A stretch of 64,000 nucleotides of DNA, taken from contig CAZLHQ010000002.1 of the NCBI GenBank assembly GCA_964559355.1, positions 1 through 64,000 on the forward strand, read 5' to 3'. This document shows, piece by piece, positions 34,524 to 43,543 of the stretch. The notes below the pieces were generated by a model. The model did not search any database and was not told where the DNA came from. It was given only the letters and a program-made list of their open reading frames with translations. Position 1 is the stretch's first letter. The number at the start of each line of letters is the position of its first letter. Both the position numbers and the translations under genes were made by a program. The DNA comes from JAEUMD01 sp964559355 (lineage in GTDB: Bacteria > Pseudomonadota > Alphaproteobacteria > Rhizobiales > Hyphomicrobiaceae).

Positions 34524-34962
34524 TGCAATCGACAAGGCGATCATCAATCATATGCAGGACGGATTCCCGATCGTATCCGAGCCCTTCAAGGAGATCGGCG
34601 CGGAACTCGGGCTCGACGCCGAGACCCTTATCGAGCGCATCGAGAGGCTGCTCAATGACGGCTATCTGTCGCGCTTCGGCCCGCTCTTCAATATCGAAAG
34701 GCTGGGTGGCGCCTTCTGCCTTTGCGCGATGGCCGTTCCGGCCGACCGCTTCGAGGATGTGGCGGCTCTCGTCAACGCACACGATGAGGTTGCCCACAAT
34801 TATGAGCGCGCGCACGCACTCAACATGTGGTTCGTGCTGGCAACGGAAACGCCCGAAGAGATCGACCGCATCCTGCTCGATATCAGGCAGGAGACCGGTC
34901 TCGACACCTATGCGTTTCCGAAAATCGAGGAATTCTTCGTCGGGTTCAGGGTGGCCGCATGA
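34516..34962 (+). CDS. nirG: Siroheme decarboxylase subunit NirG
   Basis: 148 residues, AsnC/Lrp-like fold. Starts inside the end of nirDL (8-base overlap). It shares PIVSEPFKEIGAELGLDAE and AHNYERAHALNMWFVLA with the first half of NirDL, so it is the NirD-type partner that pairs with NirH. It lacks the RPRRLPxWPHNLF segment present in the L/H-type halves. Confidence 0.9.
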   Translation: MLDAIDKAIINHMQDGFPIVSEPFKEIGAELGLDAETLIERIERLLNDGYLSRFGPLFNIERLGGAFCLCAMAVPADRFEDVAALVNAHDEVAHNYERAHALNMWFVLATETPEEIDRILLDIRQETGLDTYAFPKIEEFFVGFRVAA

Positions 34963-35444
34963 CGTCCAACCTCGAACCGCATGATCGCATCATCGTTCTT
35001 GCGACGCAGGCCGGCCTACCGCTTGTCGAACGGCCCTATGCGGCGGTCGCCGAGCGTACCGGGCTTGACGAGGGCGAGGTGATGGCGCGGCTTGCCGCTA
35101 TGCTCGACACGGGATTCGTGCGCCGCATCGGTGTGGTTCCCAACCACTACGCGCTCGGACTGAACAAGAACGCCATGACCGTGTGGGACGTCGACGACGC
35201 AATGATTACCGAGCTGGGCGCCAAGGTCGGGCGGCTGGAATTCGTGACGCACTGCTATCATCGGCCGCGCCACCTGCCGATCTGGCCGTACAATCTGTTC
35301 GCAATGGTGCATGGCCGCTCCGATGGCGAGATCGGCGAGAAGGTGGCACAGATCGCAGATATTCTCGGCGCCCACTGCCGCGGCCACGAGCTGCTGCTGT
35401 CAAAGCGCATTCTGAAAAAAACCGGCCTTCGGCTCGGCGCCTAG
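34959..35444 (+). CDS. nirH: Siroheme decarboxylase subunit NirH
   Basis: 161 residues, overlapping nirG as ATGA. It carries the L/H-type segment THCYHRPRHLPIWPYNLFAMVHG and the C-terminal GHELLLSKRILKKTGLRL. Together with NirG it would form one of the two decarboxylase heterodimers acting on siroheme. Cytoplasmic. Confidence 0.92.
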   Translation: MTSNLEPHDRIIVLATQAGLPLVERPYAAVAERTGLDEGEVMARLAAMLDTGFVRRIGVVPNHYALGLNKNAMTVWDVDDAMITELGAKVGRLEFVTHCYHRPRHLPIWPYNLFAMVHGRSDGEIGEKVAQIADILGAHCRGHELLLSKRILKKTGLRLGA

Positions 35445-35490
35445 CTATTTCGCCCGGGGCCCTAGTCTGACAAACAAAGGTGTTCGTAAG

Positions 35491-36699
35491 ATGTTTCGCC
35501 TGACACAGTTTCTGCACGAGATCGTCGCGCAAACACCAGCGGGCCCGCGTCGCGATCCGCCCGGCCCGGTCGTCATCTGGAATCTCATCCGCCGCTGCAA
35601 TCTGAAGTGCAAGCACTGCTACTCGATCTCGAGCGACGTGGACTTTCCCGACGAACTCGACACGAGCCAGGTTTACCGTGTCATGGACGACTTGAAGGCG
35701 TTCCGAGTGCCCGTTCTGATCTTGTCGGGTGGCGAGCCGCTGCTGCGCGCCGACATCTTCGATATCGCACACCGCGCCAAGGCGATGGGATTCTACGTCG
35801 GCCTGTCCAGCAACGGCGCACTCATCGATGAATCCAACATCGGCCGCATCAGCGACGTCGGCTTCGACTATGTCGGCATTTCGCTCGATGGCATCGGCGC
35901 CGTTCATGACGCATTTCGCGGCAAGCAGGGAGCATTCGACGCCTCTCTCCGCGGCGTTCGGCTGTGCCGCGATGCGGGCATAAAGGTCGGCCTGCGCTTC
36001 ACCATGACCATGGACAATCATGCCCAATTCGAAGAGCTGATGGATCTGGGCGACCGCGAAGGCGTCGACAAGTTCTACCTGTCCCACCTCAACTATGCCG
36101 GCCGCGGCAACAAGAACCGCGGCGACGACGCGGTGCACGAGATTACGCGCCAGCGCATGGAGGCCCTGTTCGAGCGTGCCTGGGGCTATATTTCGCGCGG
36201 CGAGGAAAAGGAGATCGTCACCGGCAACAACGATGCCGACGGTGCCTACCTCTACCTGTGGGCCAAGCGGCGCTTCCCCGAGCACGCCGAGCATCTGCGC
36301 GCCAAGCTCGTGCAATGGGGTGGCAATGCGTCCGGCGTCAATGTCGCCAACATCGACAACACGGGCGAGGTGCACCCCGACACGTTTTGGTGGAACTACC
36401 CGCTCGGCAACGTCAAGTCGCGGCCCTTCTCGCAGATCTGGCCAGATACGAGCGATCCCGTAATGCGCGGCCTGAAGCAGCGTCCACGACAGATTTCCGG
36501 CCGCTGCGGCGTCTGCCAGCACTTCGATATCTGCGGCGGCAATACGCGCGTTCGCGCTTTGCAGCTCACCGGCGACCCGTGGGCCGAAGATCCCGCCTGC
36601 TATCTCTCCGACCAGGAGATCGGCCGCACCGAAAGCGCACCGCGCGTCACCTTGAAGCCCTTCCGTGGAGTACGTCATGAGCTGCCGCACCGCTTTTAG
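35491..36699 (+). CDS. nirJ: Heme d1 biosynthesis radical SAM protein NirJ
   Basis: 402 residues. Radical SAM cluster motif CNLKCKHC (Cys36, Cys40, Cys43), then LSGGEPLLR and SLDGIGAVHD. The C-terminal SPASM-like part has more cysteines (CGVCQHFDICGG and CYLS) for extra Fe-S clusters. NirJ replaces two propionates of didecarboxysiroheme with oxo groups. It follows nirH by 46 bases and overlaps nirN by 23 bases. Confidence 0.95.
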   Translation: MFRLTQFLHEIVAQTPAGPRRDPPGPVVIWNLIRRCNLKCKHCYSISSDVDFPDELDTSQVYRVMDDLKAFRVPVLILSGGEPLLRADIFDIAHRAKAMGFYVGLSSNGALIDESNIGRISDVGFDYVGISLDGIGAVHDAFRGKQGAFDASLRGVRLCRDAGIKVGLRFTMTMDNHAQFEELMDLGDREGVDKFYLSHLNYAGRGNKNRGDDAVHEITRQRMEALFERAWGYISRGEEKEIVTGNNDADGAYLYLWAKRRFPEHAEHLRAKLVQWGGNASGVNVANIDNTGEVHPDTFWWNYPLGNVKSRPFSQIWPDTSDPVMRGLKQRPRQISGRCGVCQHFDICGGNTRVRALQLTGDPWAEDPACYLSDQEIGRTESAPRVTLKPFRGVRHELPHRF

Positions 36700-38194
36700 G
36701 GCTGCAGCCGCCCTGCTCGCCCTCGTCGTTCAAATGCCTGGAACGAGCGTCGCCAAAGCCGAACCTGATGCCGCAGCGCTGTTTGCTGCCCGCTGCGCGT
36801 CGTGCCACGGCGCCGACCGGCTCGGCGGCACGGGTCCTGCCCTCATCCCAGAGGCCTTGGTGCGCGTCAAACGCGAGGCGGCCGCGCGCACCATCGCTGA
36901 AGGCCGACCCGCTACACAGATGCCCGCATTTGCCAAGGAATTGGGCGAGCCCGACCGCGCCGCGCTGCTGGCCTACATCTACACGCCTTTGGCGCAGATG
37001 CCCCGATGGGAAGAAGCCGACATCGTCAAGTCGCGCGTCTATTCCGGGGCGCCCGCCGCACTCGAAAAGCCTGTCTATGACGCCGACCCACTCAATCTGT
37101 TTGTCGTCGTCGAGACCGGCGACCATCACGCCACGATCCTCAACGGCGACACGTTCACGCCAATCCATCGCTTTGCAACGCGATTTGCCCTGCATGGCGG
37201 ACCGAAGTTCTCGCGTGACGGACGCTTCGTCTATTTCATGTCGCGGGATGGATGGGTGAGCAAGTACGACCTGTGGACTCTCAAGGTGGTGGCCGAAGTG
37301 CGCGCCGGCATCAACTCGCGCAATATCGCGCTGTCGAGCGACTCGCGCCACATCGCCGTCGCCAACTATCTGCCGCACACGCTGGTCGTTCTCTCAGCCC
37401 ATGATCTCAGCGTCGAGCGCGTGTTCGACGTCAAGGACCAGAAGGGTGCGACCTCTCGCGTGAGTGCCGTCTATCAGGCTCCGCAGCGCAACTCGTTCAT
37501 CGCCGCACTCAAGGACGTCCCCGAAATCTGGGAGATTTCGACGCAATCGCCGAATGCAGCCGCACCGCCCCTGACCCTGCGCCGCATCGGCATCGATGAG
37601 CCCCTCGACGACTTTTTTTTCGACCAGGCGTACCGGCATCTTCTCGGCTCCGCGCGTGATGGCAAGAGCGCAATGGTTGTCGCCCTTGATGAAGGCCGTG
37701 TGGTGACGCGCGTCGAGCTGCCGGGCCTTCCACATCTGGGCGCCGGCATAACGTTCACGCATCAGGGCAACAAGGTGATGGCGACACCGCACTTGAAGGA
37801 AGGCCGCATCAGCGTTCTCAACCTCACCGACTGGTCGCTCGTCAAGCGCATCGAGACCCCCGGTCCCGGCTTCTTCATGCGTAGTCACGAGGGATCGCGC
37901 TACGCCTGGACCGATGTGATGATGTCGAGCGCCAAGGATGCGATTCAGATCGTCGACAAGGAGAAGCTCGAGATCGTGCGCACCTTGCGCCCGGCGCCGG
38001 GGAAAACCGCTGCACACGTCGAGTTCGATCGGTATGGCCGACACGCCCTCGTCTCCATCTGGGAGAACGACGGCGCGCTCGTCGTCTACAACGCCGAGTC
38101 GTTTGAAGAGGTGAAGCGCATTCCGATGTCGCGGCCGTCGGGCAAGTACAACGTCTACAACAAGATCACATTCTCGGAGGGCACAAGCCACTGA
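36677..38194 (+). CDS. nirN: NirN, cd1-like heme d1 maturation protein
   Basis: 505 residues with a signal peptide, a heme c motif CASCH (40-44) and a d1-type propeller. Close in layout to NirS but distinct in the d1-pocket (RFALHGGPKFSRDGRFVYFMSRDG, PHLGAGITF). NirN is a periplasmic dehydrogenase completing the acrylate side chain of heme d1 and handing it to NirS. I place the start at ATG 36677; the ATG at 36665 would add four residues. End of the nir series. Confidence 0.92.
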   Translation: MSCRTAFRAAAALLALVVQMPGTSVAKAEPDAAALFAARCASCHGADRLGGTGPALIPEALVRVKREAAARTIAEGRPATQMPAFAKELGEPDRAALLAYIYTPLAQMPRWEEADIVKSRVYSGAPAALEKPVYDADPLNLFVVVETGDHHATILNGDTFTPIHRFATRFALHGGPKFSRDGRFVYFMSRDGWVSKYDLWTLKVVAEVRAGINSRNIALSSDSRHIAVANYLPHTLVVLSAHDLSVERVFDVKDQKGATSRVSAVYQAPQRNSFIAALKDVPEIWEISTQSPNAAAPPLTLRRIGIDEPLDDFFFDQAYRHLLGSARDGKSAMVVALDEGRVVTRVELPGLPHLGAGITFTHQGNKVMATPHLKEGRISVLNLTDWSLVKRIETPGPGFFMRSHEGSRYAWTDVMMSSAKDAIQIVDKEKLEIVRTLRPAPGKTAAHVEFDRYGRHALVSIWENDGALVVYNAESFEEVKRIPMSRPSGKYNVYNKITFSEGTSH

Positions 38195-38236
38195 GGGCCA
38201 GCCCGCGCCGGTGATTCGCCCGCTACCATTCCCCCG

Positions 38237-38926
38237 CTATTCATCTTCGCCGACATCCTCGACGAACTTCACGACCTTGCCGATGTCTTCGATCGAAACG
38301 ATGTCGCGCTCGGTCGAGATGCCGATCGGCTTCAATTTTGCGAGCGCACGCGACAGGCTCTCGGGCTTCATGCCGAGCCGGTTGGCGATCAGCGATTTTT
38401 CGAACGGCAGGTTGACTGTGCACGCACCCTCGTAACCGGGGCACAGCCGCAGCAGGAAATCGGCGAGCCGCTGCGGACCCGTCAAACGCTTCATTTGCTC
38501 GATCTGCTCGACCAGCGATTTCAGATGATAAGACGCCGATGCCAGCATCGACAGCGCGAGATTGGGATTCTCGAAGATGATGCGGCGCAGCTTCTCGCCG
38601 TTGACCCGCAACAAGCGGCACGCCGTCACTGTCTCCGCACTCACTGGATAGCGTCCGCCCATGAAGATTGCGGCTTCCGCGAATATCTCCCCTCGCCGGA
38701 ACACCGTCACCACGGTCTCATGACCCTCGGGCGTCGTGCGGTAGATCTTGACCCAGCCATCGAGCACGACGAAGAAACTGTCAGCCTCCGTGCCCTGCTC
38801 GAACAGCAGAACGCCGCGATCGTAGCCGCGTGGCCCCAATCCGTCGAGAATGCGCATCGCTGCCTCTCTTGGCAGAGTGCCAAACAGCGGCGTGGCGCGA
38901 ACGATTTCCCAGTCATGCTTGTCCAT
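38237..38926 (-). CDS. Crp/Fnr-family regulator of the DNR/NnrR type
   Basis: 229 residues: cyclic-nucleotide-like sensor domain (about 15-120), dimer helix (about 125-155) and a winged HTH with RLGMKPESLSRALAKLKPIGI near residue 185. The recognition helix has the E-S-L-S-R pattern of Fnr relatives that bind TTGAC/GTCAA-like half-sites. There is no N-terminal Cys cluster, so it is not an oxygen-sensing Fnr; that fits the NO-responding DNR, DnrD or NnrR group. Three matching boxes lie nearby, so this is the likely regulator of nir, nor and nos. Confidence 0.82.
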   Translation of the reverse strand: MDKHDWEIVRATPLFGTLPREAAMRILDGLGPRGYDRGVLLFEQGTEADSFFVVLDGWVKIYRTTPEGHETVVTVFRRGEIFAEAAIFMGGRYPVSAETVTACRLLRVNGEKLRRIIFENPNLALSMLASASYHLKSLVEQIEQMKRLTGPQRLADFLLRLCPGYEGACTVNLPFEKSLIANRLGMKPESLSRALAKLKPIGISTERDIVSIEDIGKVVKFVEDVGEDE

Positions 38927-39017
38927 CTCGTGGGCCTTCCACGGCGAGCAGCCGTCGCATAGCAGACGTCATCACCCGGCTATAATTTGGTGGTGCAGGT
39001 CGGCATAATCGATTGGG

Positions 39018-39034
39018 CGCAGCGTCACGCTGCG
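39018..39034. repeat. Short inverted repeat between regulator and cytochrome genes
   Basis: CGCAGCG (39018-39024) and CGCTGCG (39028-39034) form a 7-bp stem with a 3-base loop. It lies in the 190-base gap between the regulator start and the hexaheme cytochrome gene stop; it may end the latter's transcript. Confidence 0.35.
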
Positions 39035-39117
39035 ATCTGTCGCGATGCAAAAGGCGATAACAAACTCGTCATCGAGCCTGCATATCGCTGCCATGACCCA
39101 AGGCACCGCTTGCCGCC

Positions 39118-40344
39118 TCATTGATCATCCAGTGTCGATAGGTAGGCGAGCAGATCGTCGACCTCCACGGCATTGAACGACTTGAAGATGGCCGCATCCG
39201 CAGGGTCGTCATGAACGCGCGTGGCCTTGCCGAATTCTTCGATCTGCCGCTTCAGATAGCCGCTGTGCTGGCCGGCCAGCTGTGGAATTGTCCGCTCCTT
39301 GTCGCCATAGCCGTCCTTGCCGTGACAAGAGGCGCATTCCTTCAGGTAGACGCGTTGACCTTTGGCGACATCCCCCACATGGAGCGGCACGTTGAGCACC
39401 GCCTTGCTTTCCTTGAGTCGGCTCAAGGCATCGAAGCTGCTCGATTCGTCGGCCGCGCCGAGTTTGCTCGCCAGTTCGATCGACGTCAGATACGCGACGA
39501 TCGTCTTGACATCGCTATCGGGCAGCTCGCGCTCGGTGGCGTAGGGCAGCATGGCGATGTTGATGCGCGACTTGTCCTTGAAGTGCTGCAGCTGGCGCGT
39601 CAGGTAGTCGGGATCAAGACCGGCAAGTCGCGGGTAAACGCCATCTCCCGTGCCTTGCCCCTGCCGGCCATGGCACGGGGCGCAGGTCATGTTGATTTCC
39701 TGTGCCAGCTCAGCGTCGAACGCCTCCCGCTGAGGAACCGCCGGCTTTGCCTTTTGCGGCAAGCGATGCGAGATGCCCTTGTGGCAATCGATGCAGGTCT
39801 TGCCGTCCTTGGCCGCACCGGCATGGATTCGGCCGGCAAAGCGGCCTTGCCACTGCGTATCCATCACCGCGAAATTGTGACAGTTGCGACATTCCTGGGA
39901 ATTGCTGGCCTTCATCGCACGCCAGACGCGCTCGGCAAGCTGACCGCGTTTGGCCTCGAATTTTTCGGGGCTCGAGATCGATCCAACCAGCCAGTGGTAC
40001 ACCTCTTGAGAGGCCTGGATCTTGCGCACGACCTTGGCGGTCCAGTCGCGCGGCACATGGCAATCCGAGCAGACGGCCTGCACTCCCGACGGATTGGTGT
40101 AGTGAACGGAGTGGCGATACTCCTCGTAAACGGTCGAGCGCATTTCATGACAGGAAATGCAGAAGGACAGCGTGTTGGTCGCTTCCATCGCCGTATTGAA
40201 GGCGCCCCAGAAAATGATGCCGGCCGTGAACACGCCTGCAAGCGCCAGCAGCGGCGCTCGATAGCCTATGGCCCTCACCCGCACACGCAGCCATTCGACC
40301 CAACGCGTGATCGTAGCTCGAATGTGCGCGGCCCAGCCCTTCAT
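39118..40344 (-). CDS. NapC/NirT tetraheme protein fused to two cytochrome c modules (hexaheme)
   Basis: 408 residues. Anchor near 30-48, NapC/NirT domain with CISCH 62-66, CSDCH 92-96, CRNCH 152-156 and CIDCH 184-188, then a diheme cytochrome c4-like part with CAPCH 221-225 and CASCH 337-341. The protein would oxidise quinol and pass electrons through its own periplasmic cytochrome. Start overlaps the sco stop as ATGA, so both come from one transcript. Probable role: feeding electrons to N2O or nitrite reductase. Confidence 0.85.
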   Translation of the reverse strand: MKGWAAHIRATITRWVEWLRVRVRAIGYRAPLLALAGVFTAGIIFWGAFNTAMEATNTLSFCISCHEMRSTVYEEYRHSVHYTNPSGVQAVCSDCHVPRDWTAKVVRKIQASQEVYHWLVGSISSPEKFEAKRGQLAERVWRAMKASNSQECRNCHNFAVMDTQWQGRFAGRIHAGAAKDGKTCIDCHKGISHRLPQKAKPAVPQREAFDAELAQEINMTCAPCHGRQGQGTGDGVYPRLAGLDPDYLTRQLQHFKDKSRINIAMLPYATERELPDSDVKTIVAYLTSIELASKLGAADESSSFDALSRLKESKAVLNVPLHVGDVAKGQRVYLKECASCHGKDGYGDKERTIPQLAGQHSGYLKRQIEEFGKATRVHDDPADAAIFKSFNAVEVDDLLAYLSTLDDQ

Positions 40345-40973
40345 TTCGTGAAGCCGGCCCTCAGCGCCTTGGCGATGTCCTCGGCTGGAGTTTCATAAGG
40401 AATGCGCGCAATGAATTCGCCCTGCGGCCCCATGTGAAACATCGTCGACGTGTGATCGACGGTATAGAATCCGCTATCACCGCTGCCCGGCACCTTGGCA
40501 TATTTCACATGGTAGCCTTTGGCCACGCGATCAATCATCGCCTGCGGGCCGGTCAGCGCCACGATCCGCTTGTCGAAGTGAGCAACAAAGCTGGCCAGCA
40601 CCTCGCGCGTGTCGCGCTCCGGGTCGACCGTGATAAATACGGGTTGCACCTTGTCGGCATCTGCTCCGAGCAGCTCCATCACGCGCGCCAAGGTCATCAG
40701 GCTGGTCGGGCAGACATCCGGGCAATGTGTATAGCCGAAGAACACAAGCATGTGACGGCCACGAAAATGCTCGTCCGTCAGCGTGCGCCCATCATGCGCG
40801 CTGAGGATGAATCGACTGCCAAGCTGCAGCGCCGCAGCATCGCTTGCGTCCTGCACTCCTTGCTGGCGCGGCTCCAGCGCATGTCCGGGCACAACTGCAA
40901 TGCCCGATAGCGATATCATGAGTCCAGCGGCCAGCACGCCAAACGCGCATCGGCACCACCTGAAGATGTGCAT
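40341..40973 (-). CDS. Sco/SenC-type copper chaperone
   Basis: 210 residues from ATG 40973 (AAAAGGGG upstream). N-terminal hydrophobic anchor or signal (about 8-30), thioredoxin fold with copper motif GYTHCPDVCPTSL and the distal histidine in TVDHTSTMFHM. Sco proteins deliver copper to CuA centres. The window has a CuA enzyme (NosZ) starting about 240 bases away on the other strand, and no cytochrome oxidase, so service to NosZ is likely. The longer frame to 41189 spans the box and is rejected. Confidence 0.88.
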   Translation of the reverse strand: MHIFRWCRCAFGVLAAGLMISLSGIAVVPGHALEPRQQGVQDASDAAALQLGSRFILSAHDGRTLTDEHFRGRHMLVFFGYTHCPDVCPTSLMTLARVMELLGADADKVQPVFITVDPERDTREVLASFVAHFDKRIVALTGPQAMIDRVAKGYHVKYAKVPGSGDSGFYTVDHTSTMFHMGPQGEFIARIPYETPAEDIAKALRAGFTK

Positions 40974-41028
40974 TATGAGCCCCTTTTTGGCTGCTGCGAC
41001 AGCATTGCGTGGTGGGGCAATCGAACCC

Positions 41029-41042
41029 TTAACAAAAGTCAA
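41029..41042 (+). promoter_or_regulatory. DNR/NnrR-type box between sco and nosZ
   Basis: TTAACAAAAGTCAA, identical to the nirS box. Centred about 62 bases before the sco start and about 174 bases before nosZ, so it may act on sco, nosZ or both. Confidence 0.82.
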
Positions 41043-41209
41043 GAACTGCACTGGGTAATTCCGGCCATCCTGCCACCAGATCCGGTCCGTGCGCCTCTTG
41101 GGGGGGCGCGTGGCGGATTGAATCGGCGGCCCTGCCTGTCTCGACATCCTACTCGCCTTCGATGTGCGCTGGAAAGACAGGGCCGCCACTCACAGCTGGA
41201 GACTGTGCG

Positions 41210-43504
41210 ATGCGCAAGAGATTTGTCCGCTCACTACGAATTTCAATGGCCGCAGGCGCCTTGCTTACGACCACGTCGGCAACGTTCGCAGCCGAAACCC
41301 TCGACGACGTCATGAAGCGCAGGAATCTGACCCAGAAGGACGTCCTCGCCGCCGCCAAGACCTACGTTCCAACCGGCAAGCGCGACGAGTTCGTCGTGTT
41401 CTCGTCGGGCGGTCAAAGCGGTCAGGTCATTGTCTATGGCATCCCTTCGATGCGAATTCTCAAGTACCTGGCGGTGTTCACGCCCGAGCCGTGGCAGGGC
41501 TATGGCTTCGACGAAGAGTCCAGGGCGGTGCTCGCGCAAGGGCGCATCAACGGCAAGGATATCAATTACGGCGACACGCACCATCCGGCCATGTCGGAAG
41601 CCAACGGCGAATACGACGGCAAATACCTTTTCATCAACGACAAGGCCAATCCGCGCATCGCCGTCATCGATCTGGCTGACTTCGAGACAAAACAGATTGT
41701 CGCCAACCCGATCATGAAGTCGGAGCACGGCGGCGCATTCGTCACGCAGAACACCGAGTACGTGATCGAAGCGACCCAGTACGCAGGTCCGCTCGAGGAC
41801 CAGTACGTGCCGATCTCGCAGTTCAACGAGAAGTATCGCGGCGCCGTCACCTATTGGAAGTTCAACAAGGAGAAGGGCCGCATCATTCCCGAGGAGAGCT
41901 TCTCCATCGAGCTGCCGCCCTACAGCCAGGACCTGTCGGACGCCGGCAAGGGACCGAGCCACGGGTTCTCATTCACGAACTCGTTCTGCACCGAACGCTA
42001 CGTCGGTGGCATCGAGAAGGGCCGACCGCCGTTCGAAGCGGGCTGCTCGCAAAAGGACACCGACTTCCTGCACATCATCAATTGGCAGAAGGCGGCTGAG
42101 CTGGTGAAGGCCGGCAAGGCAAAGAAGATCAACGGCCATGACGTTCTGCCGCTCGATGTCACGACGGCCGAGGGCGTCGTCTTCCTGGTGCCTGAGCCCA
42201 AGAGCCCGCACGGCGTCGACGTCAGCCCGGACGGCAAGTTCATCATCGTCGCCGGCAAGCTCGACACGCACGCCTCCGTCTACTCGTTCGAGAAGATGAA
42301 GGCGCTCGTCGACGCCAAGGACTTCGCCGCAAAGGATCCTTACGGCGTGCCGATCCTGGACCTCAAGAAATCACTGCACACCCAGGTGCAGGTTGGCCTC
42401 GGCCCGCTCCACACGCAGTATGACTCCAAGCCTTGCACGGTCTACACGTCGATCTACGTCGACAGCCAGGTGACCAAGTGGGACTACTGCGAAGGCAAGG
42501 TGCTCGACAAGTTGTCGGTCCACTACAACATCGGCCACTTGATGGCGATGGAAGGCGACTCGGTCAAGCCGAAGGGCAAGTACCTCGTCGCGCTCAACAA
42601 GCTCGCCATCGATCGCTTCCAGCCGGTTGGCCCGCTGCATCCGCAGAACCACCAGCTGATCGACATCTCCGGCGACAAGATGGAGCTGCTCTACGACATG
42701 CCGCTGCCGCTGGGCGAGCCCCATTACGCGGTCGCGATCCAGGCCGACACGTTGAAGCCGCACATCCGCTACAAGTCGGGTTGGAACAGCCGCACCGACT
42801 CCAAGTCGCCGCATGCTGTTCTGGCCGGTCGTGAGCGTGTCGAGAAGAAGGACGACGGCACCCACGTCTATGGTTCGCTCATCCGCTCGCACATCACGCC
42901 TGAAATCGTCGAGGTCGAGGAAGGCGAGACGGTCCACTTCCATCTGACCAACCTCGAGCGCGCACAAGACGAGACGCACGGCTTTGCCATCCGCGGTCAT
43001 AACGTCAACCTTTCGGTTGAACCCGGCAAGACCGTGTCGGCAACGCTGAAGGCCGAGAAGCCTGGCGTCTATCCGTACTACTGCACCGAGTTCTGCTCGG
43101 CGCTCCACCTTGAGATGCAGGGCTATCTGCTCGTCAGGCCGAAGGGCGTGAAGGCGGAGGAAGCAGCTCTCAAGGAAGGCCAGGCCTACGCCGAAGGCGA
43201 CTACACGAAGCAGATCAAGACCAATACCGATACCCAGGCCGTGATCGACAGCGTCGTGAAGTTCATCACCGAACGCAACTTCAAGGACTTCCCGACGGTC
43301 GTCTCGCTCGTGGAAGACGCTACAGACCAGCTGAACTTCGCCGCGGATGCCAAGAAGAAGACCGAGGATTTCGCCGGCAAGAAGGATTGGCAGAACGCGA
43401 CACTGTGGGCCCAGCAATGGTTCCAGTATCAGGTCAAGGCCGCCGACATCGGTCTGCGCGCCAAGACCTACCTTGAGCAGAACAATGCCAAGGTCGTGAA
43501 GTAA
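41210..43504 (+). CDS. nosZ: Nitrous oxide reductase, clade II type
   Basis: Periplasmic copper enzyme reducing N2O to N2. 764 residues. The signal peptide (RKRFVRSLRISMAAGALLTTTSATFA) lacks RR-x-F-L, so a Sec signal is likely, as in clade II. The CuZ propeller has D-T-H-H-P at 122-126 followed by NGEYDGKYLFINDKAN and VIDLADFETKQIV, a clade II pattern. The cupredoxin domain has the CuA motif CTEFCSALHLEM (Cys625, Cys629, His633, Met636). No C-terminal heme extension. First gene of the nos series, no nosR upstream. Confidence 0.96.
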   Translation: MRKRFVRSLRISMAAGALLTTTSATFAAETLDDVMKRRNLTQKDVLAAAKTYVPTGKRDEFVVFSSGGQSGQVIVYGIPSMRILKYLAVFTPEPWQGYGFDEESRAVLAQGRINGKDINYGDTHHPAMSEANGEYDGKYLFINDKANPRIAVIDLADFETKQIVANPIMKSEHGGAFVTQNTEYVIEATQYAGPLEDQYVPISQFNEKYRGAVTYWKFNKEKGRIIPEESFSIELPPYSQDLSDAGKGPSHGFSFTNSFCTERYVGGIEKGRPPFEAGCSQKDTDFLHIINWQKAAELVKAGKAKKINGHDVLPLDVTTAEGVVFLVPEPKSPHGVDVSPDGKFIIVAGKLDTHASVYSFEKMKALVDAKDFAAKDPYGVPILDLKKSLHTQVQVGLGPLHTQYDSKPCTVYTSIYVDSQVTKWDYCEGKVLDKLSVHYNIGHLMAMEGDSVKPKGKYLVALNKLAIDRFQPVGPLHPQNHQLIDISGDKMELLYDMPLPLGEPHYAVAIQADTLKPHIRYKSGWNSRTDSKSPHAVLAGRERVEKKDDGTHVYGSLIRSHITPEIVEVEEGETVHFHLTNLERAQDETHGFAIRGHNVNLSVEPGKTVSATLKAEKPGVYPYYCTEFCSALHLEMQGYLLVRPKGVKAEEAALKEGQAYAEGDYTKQIKTNTDTQAVIDSVVKFITERNFKDFPTVVSLVEDATDQLNFAADAKKKTEDFAGKKDWQNATLWAQQWFQYQVKAADIGLRAKTYLEQNNAKVVK

Positions 43505-43515
43505 CCTTCGATAAT

Positions 43516-43543
43516 CGGGGTGGCGACATCTCTCGCCACCCCG
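43516..43543 (+). terminator. Hairpin directly after nosZ
   Basis: Perfect 11-bp stem (43516-43526 with 43533-43543) with a 6-base loop, 12 bases past the nosZ stop. No T run follows; partial termination or transcript stabilisation would favour nosZ over downstream genes. Confidence 0.6.

Noticed and set aside
35206..36690. 494-residue open frame opposite nirJ and nirH
   Set aside because: Antisense to well-supported nir genes; no signal, motif or ribosome site.
38237..38926. Oxygen-sensing Fnr identity for the regulator
   Set aside because: The N-terminal cysteine cluster needed for an Fe-S sensor is missing.
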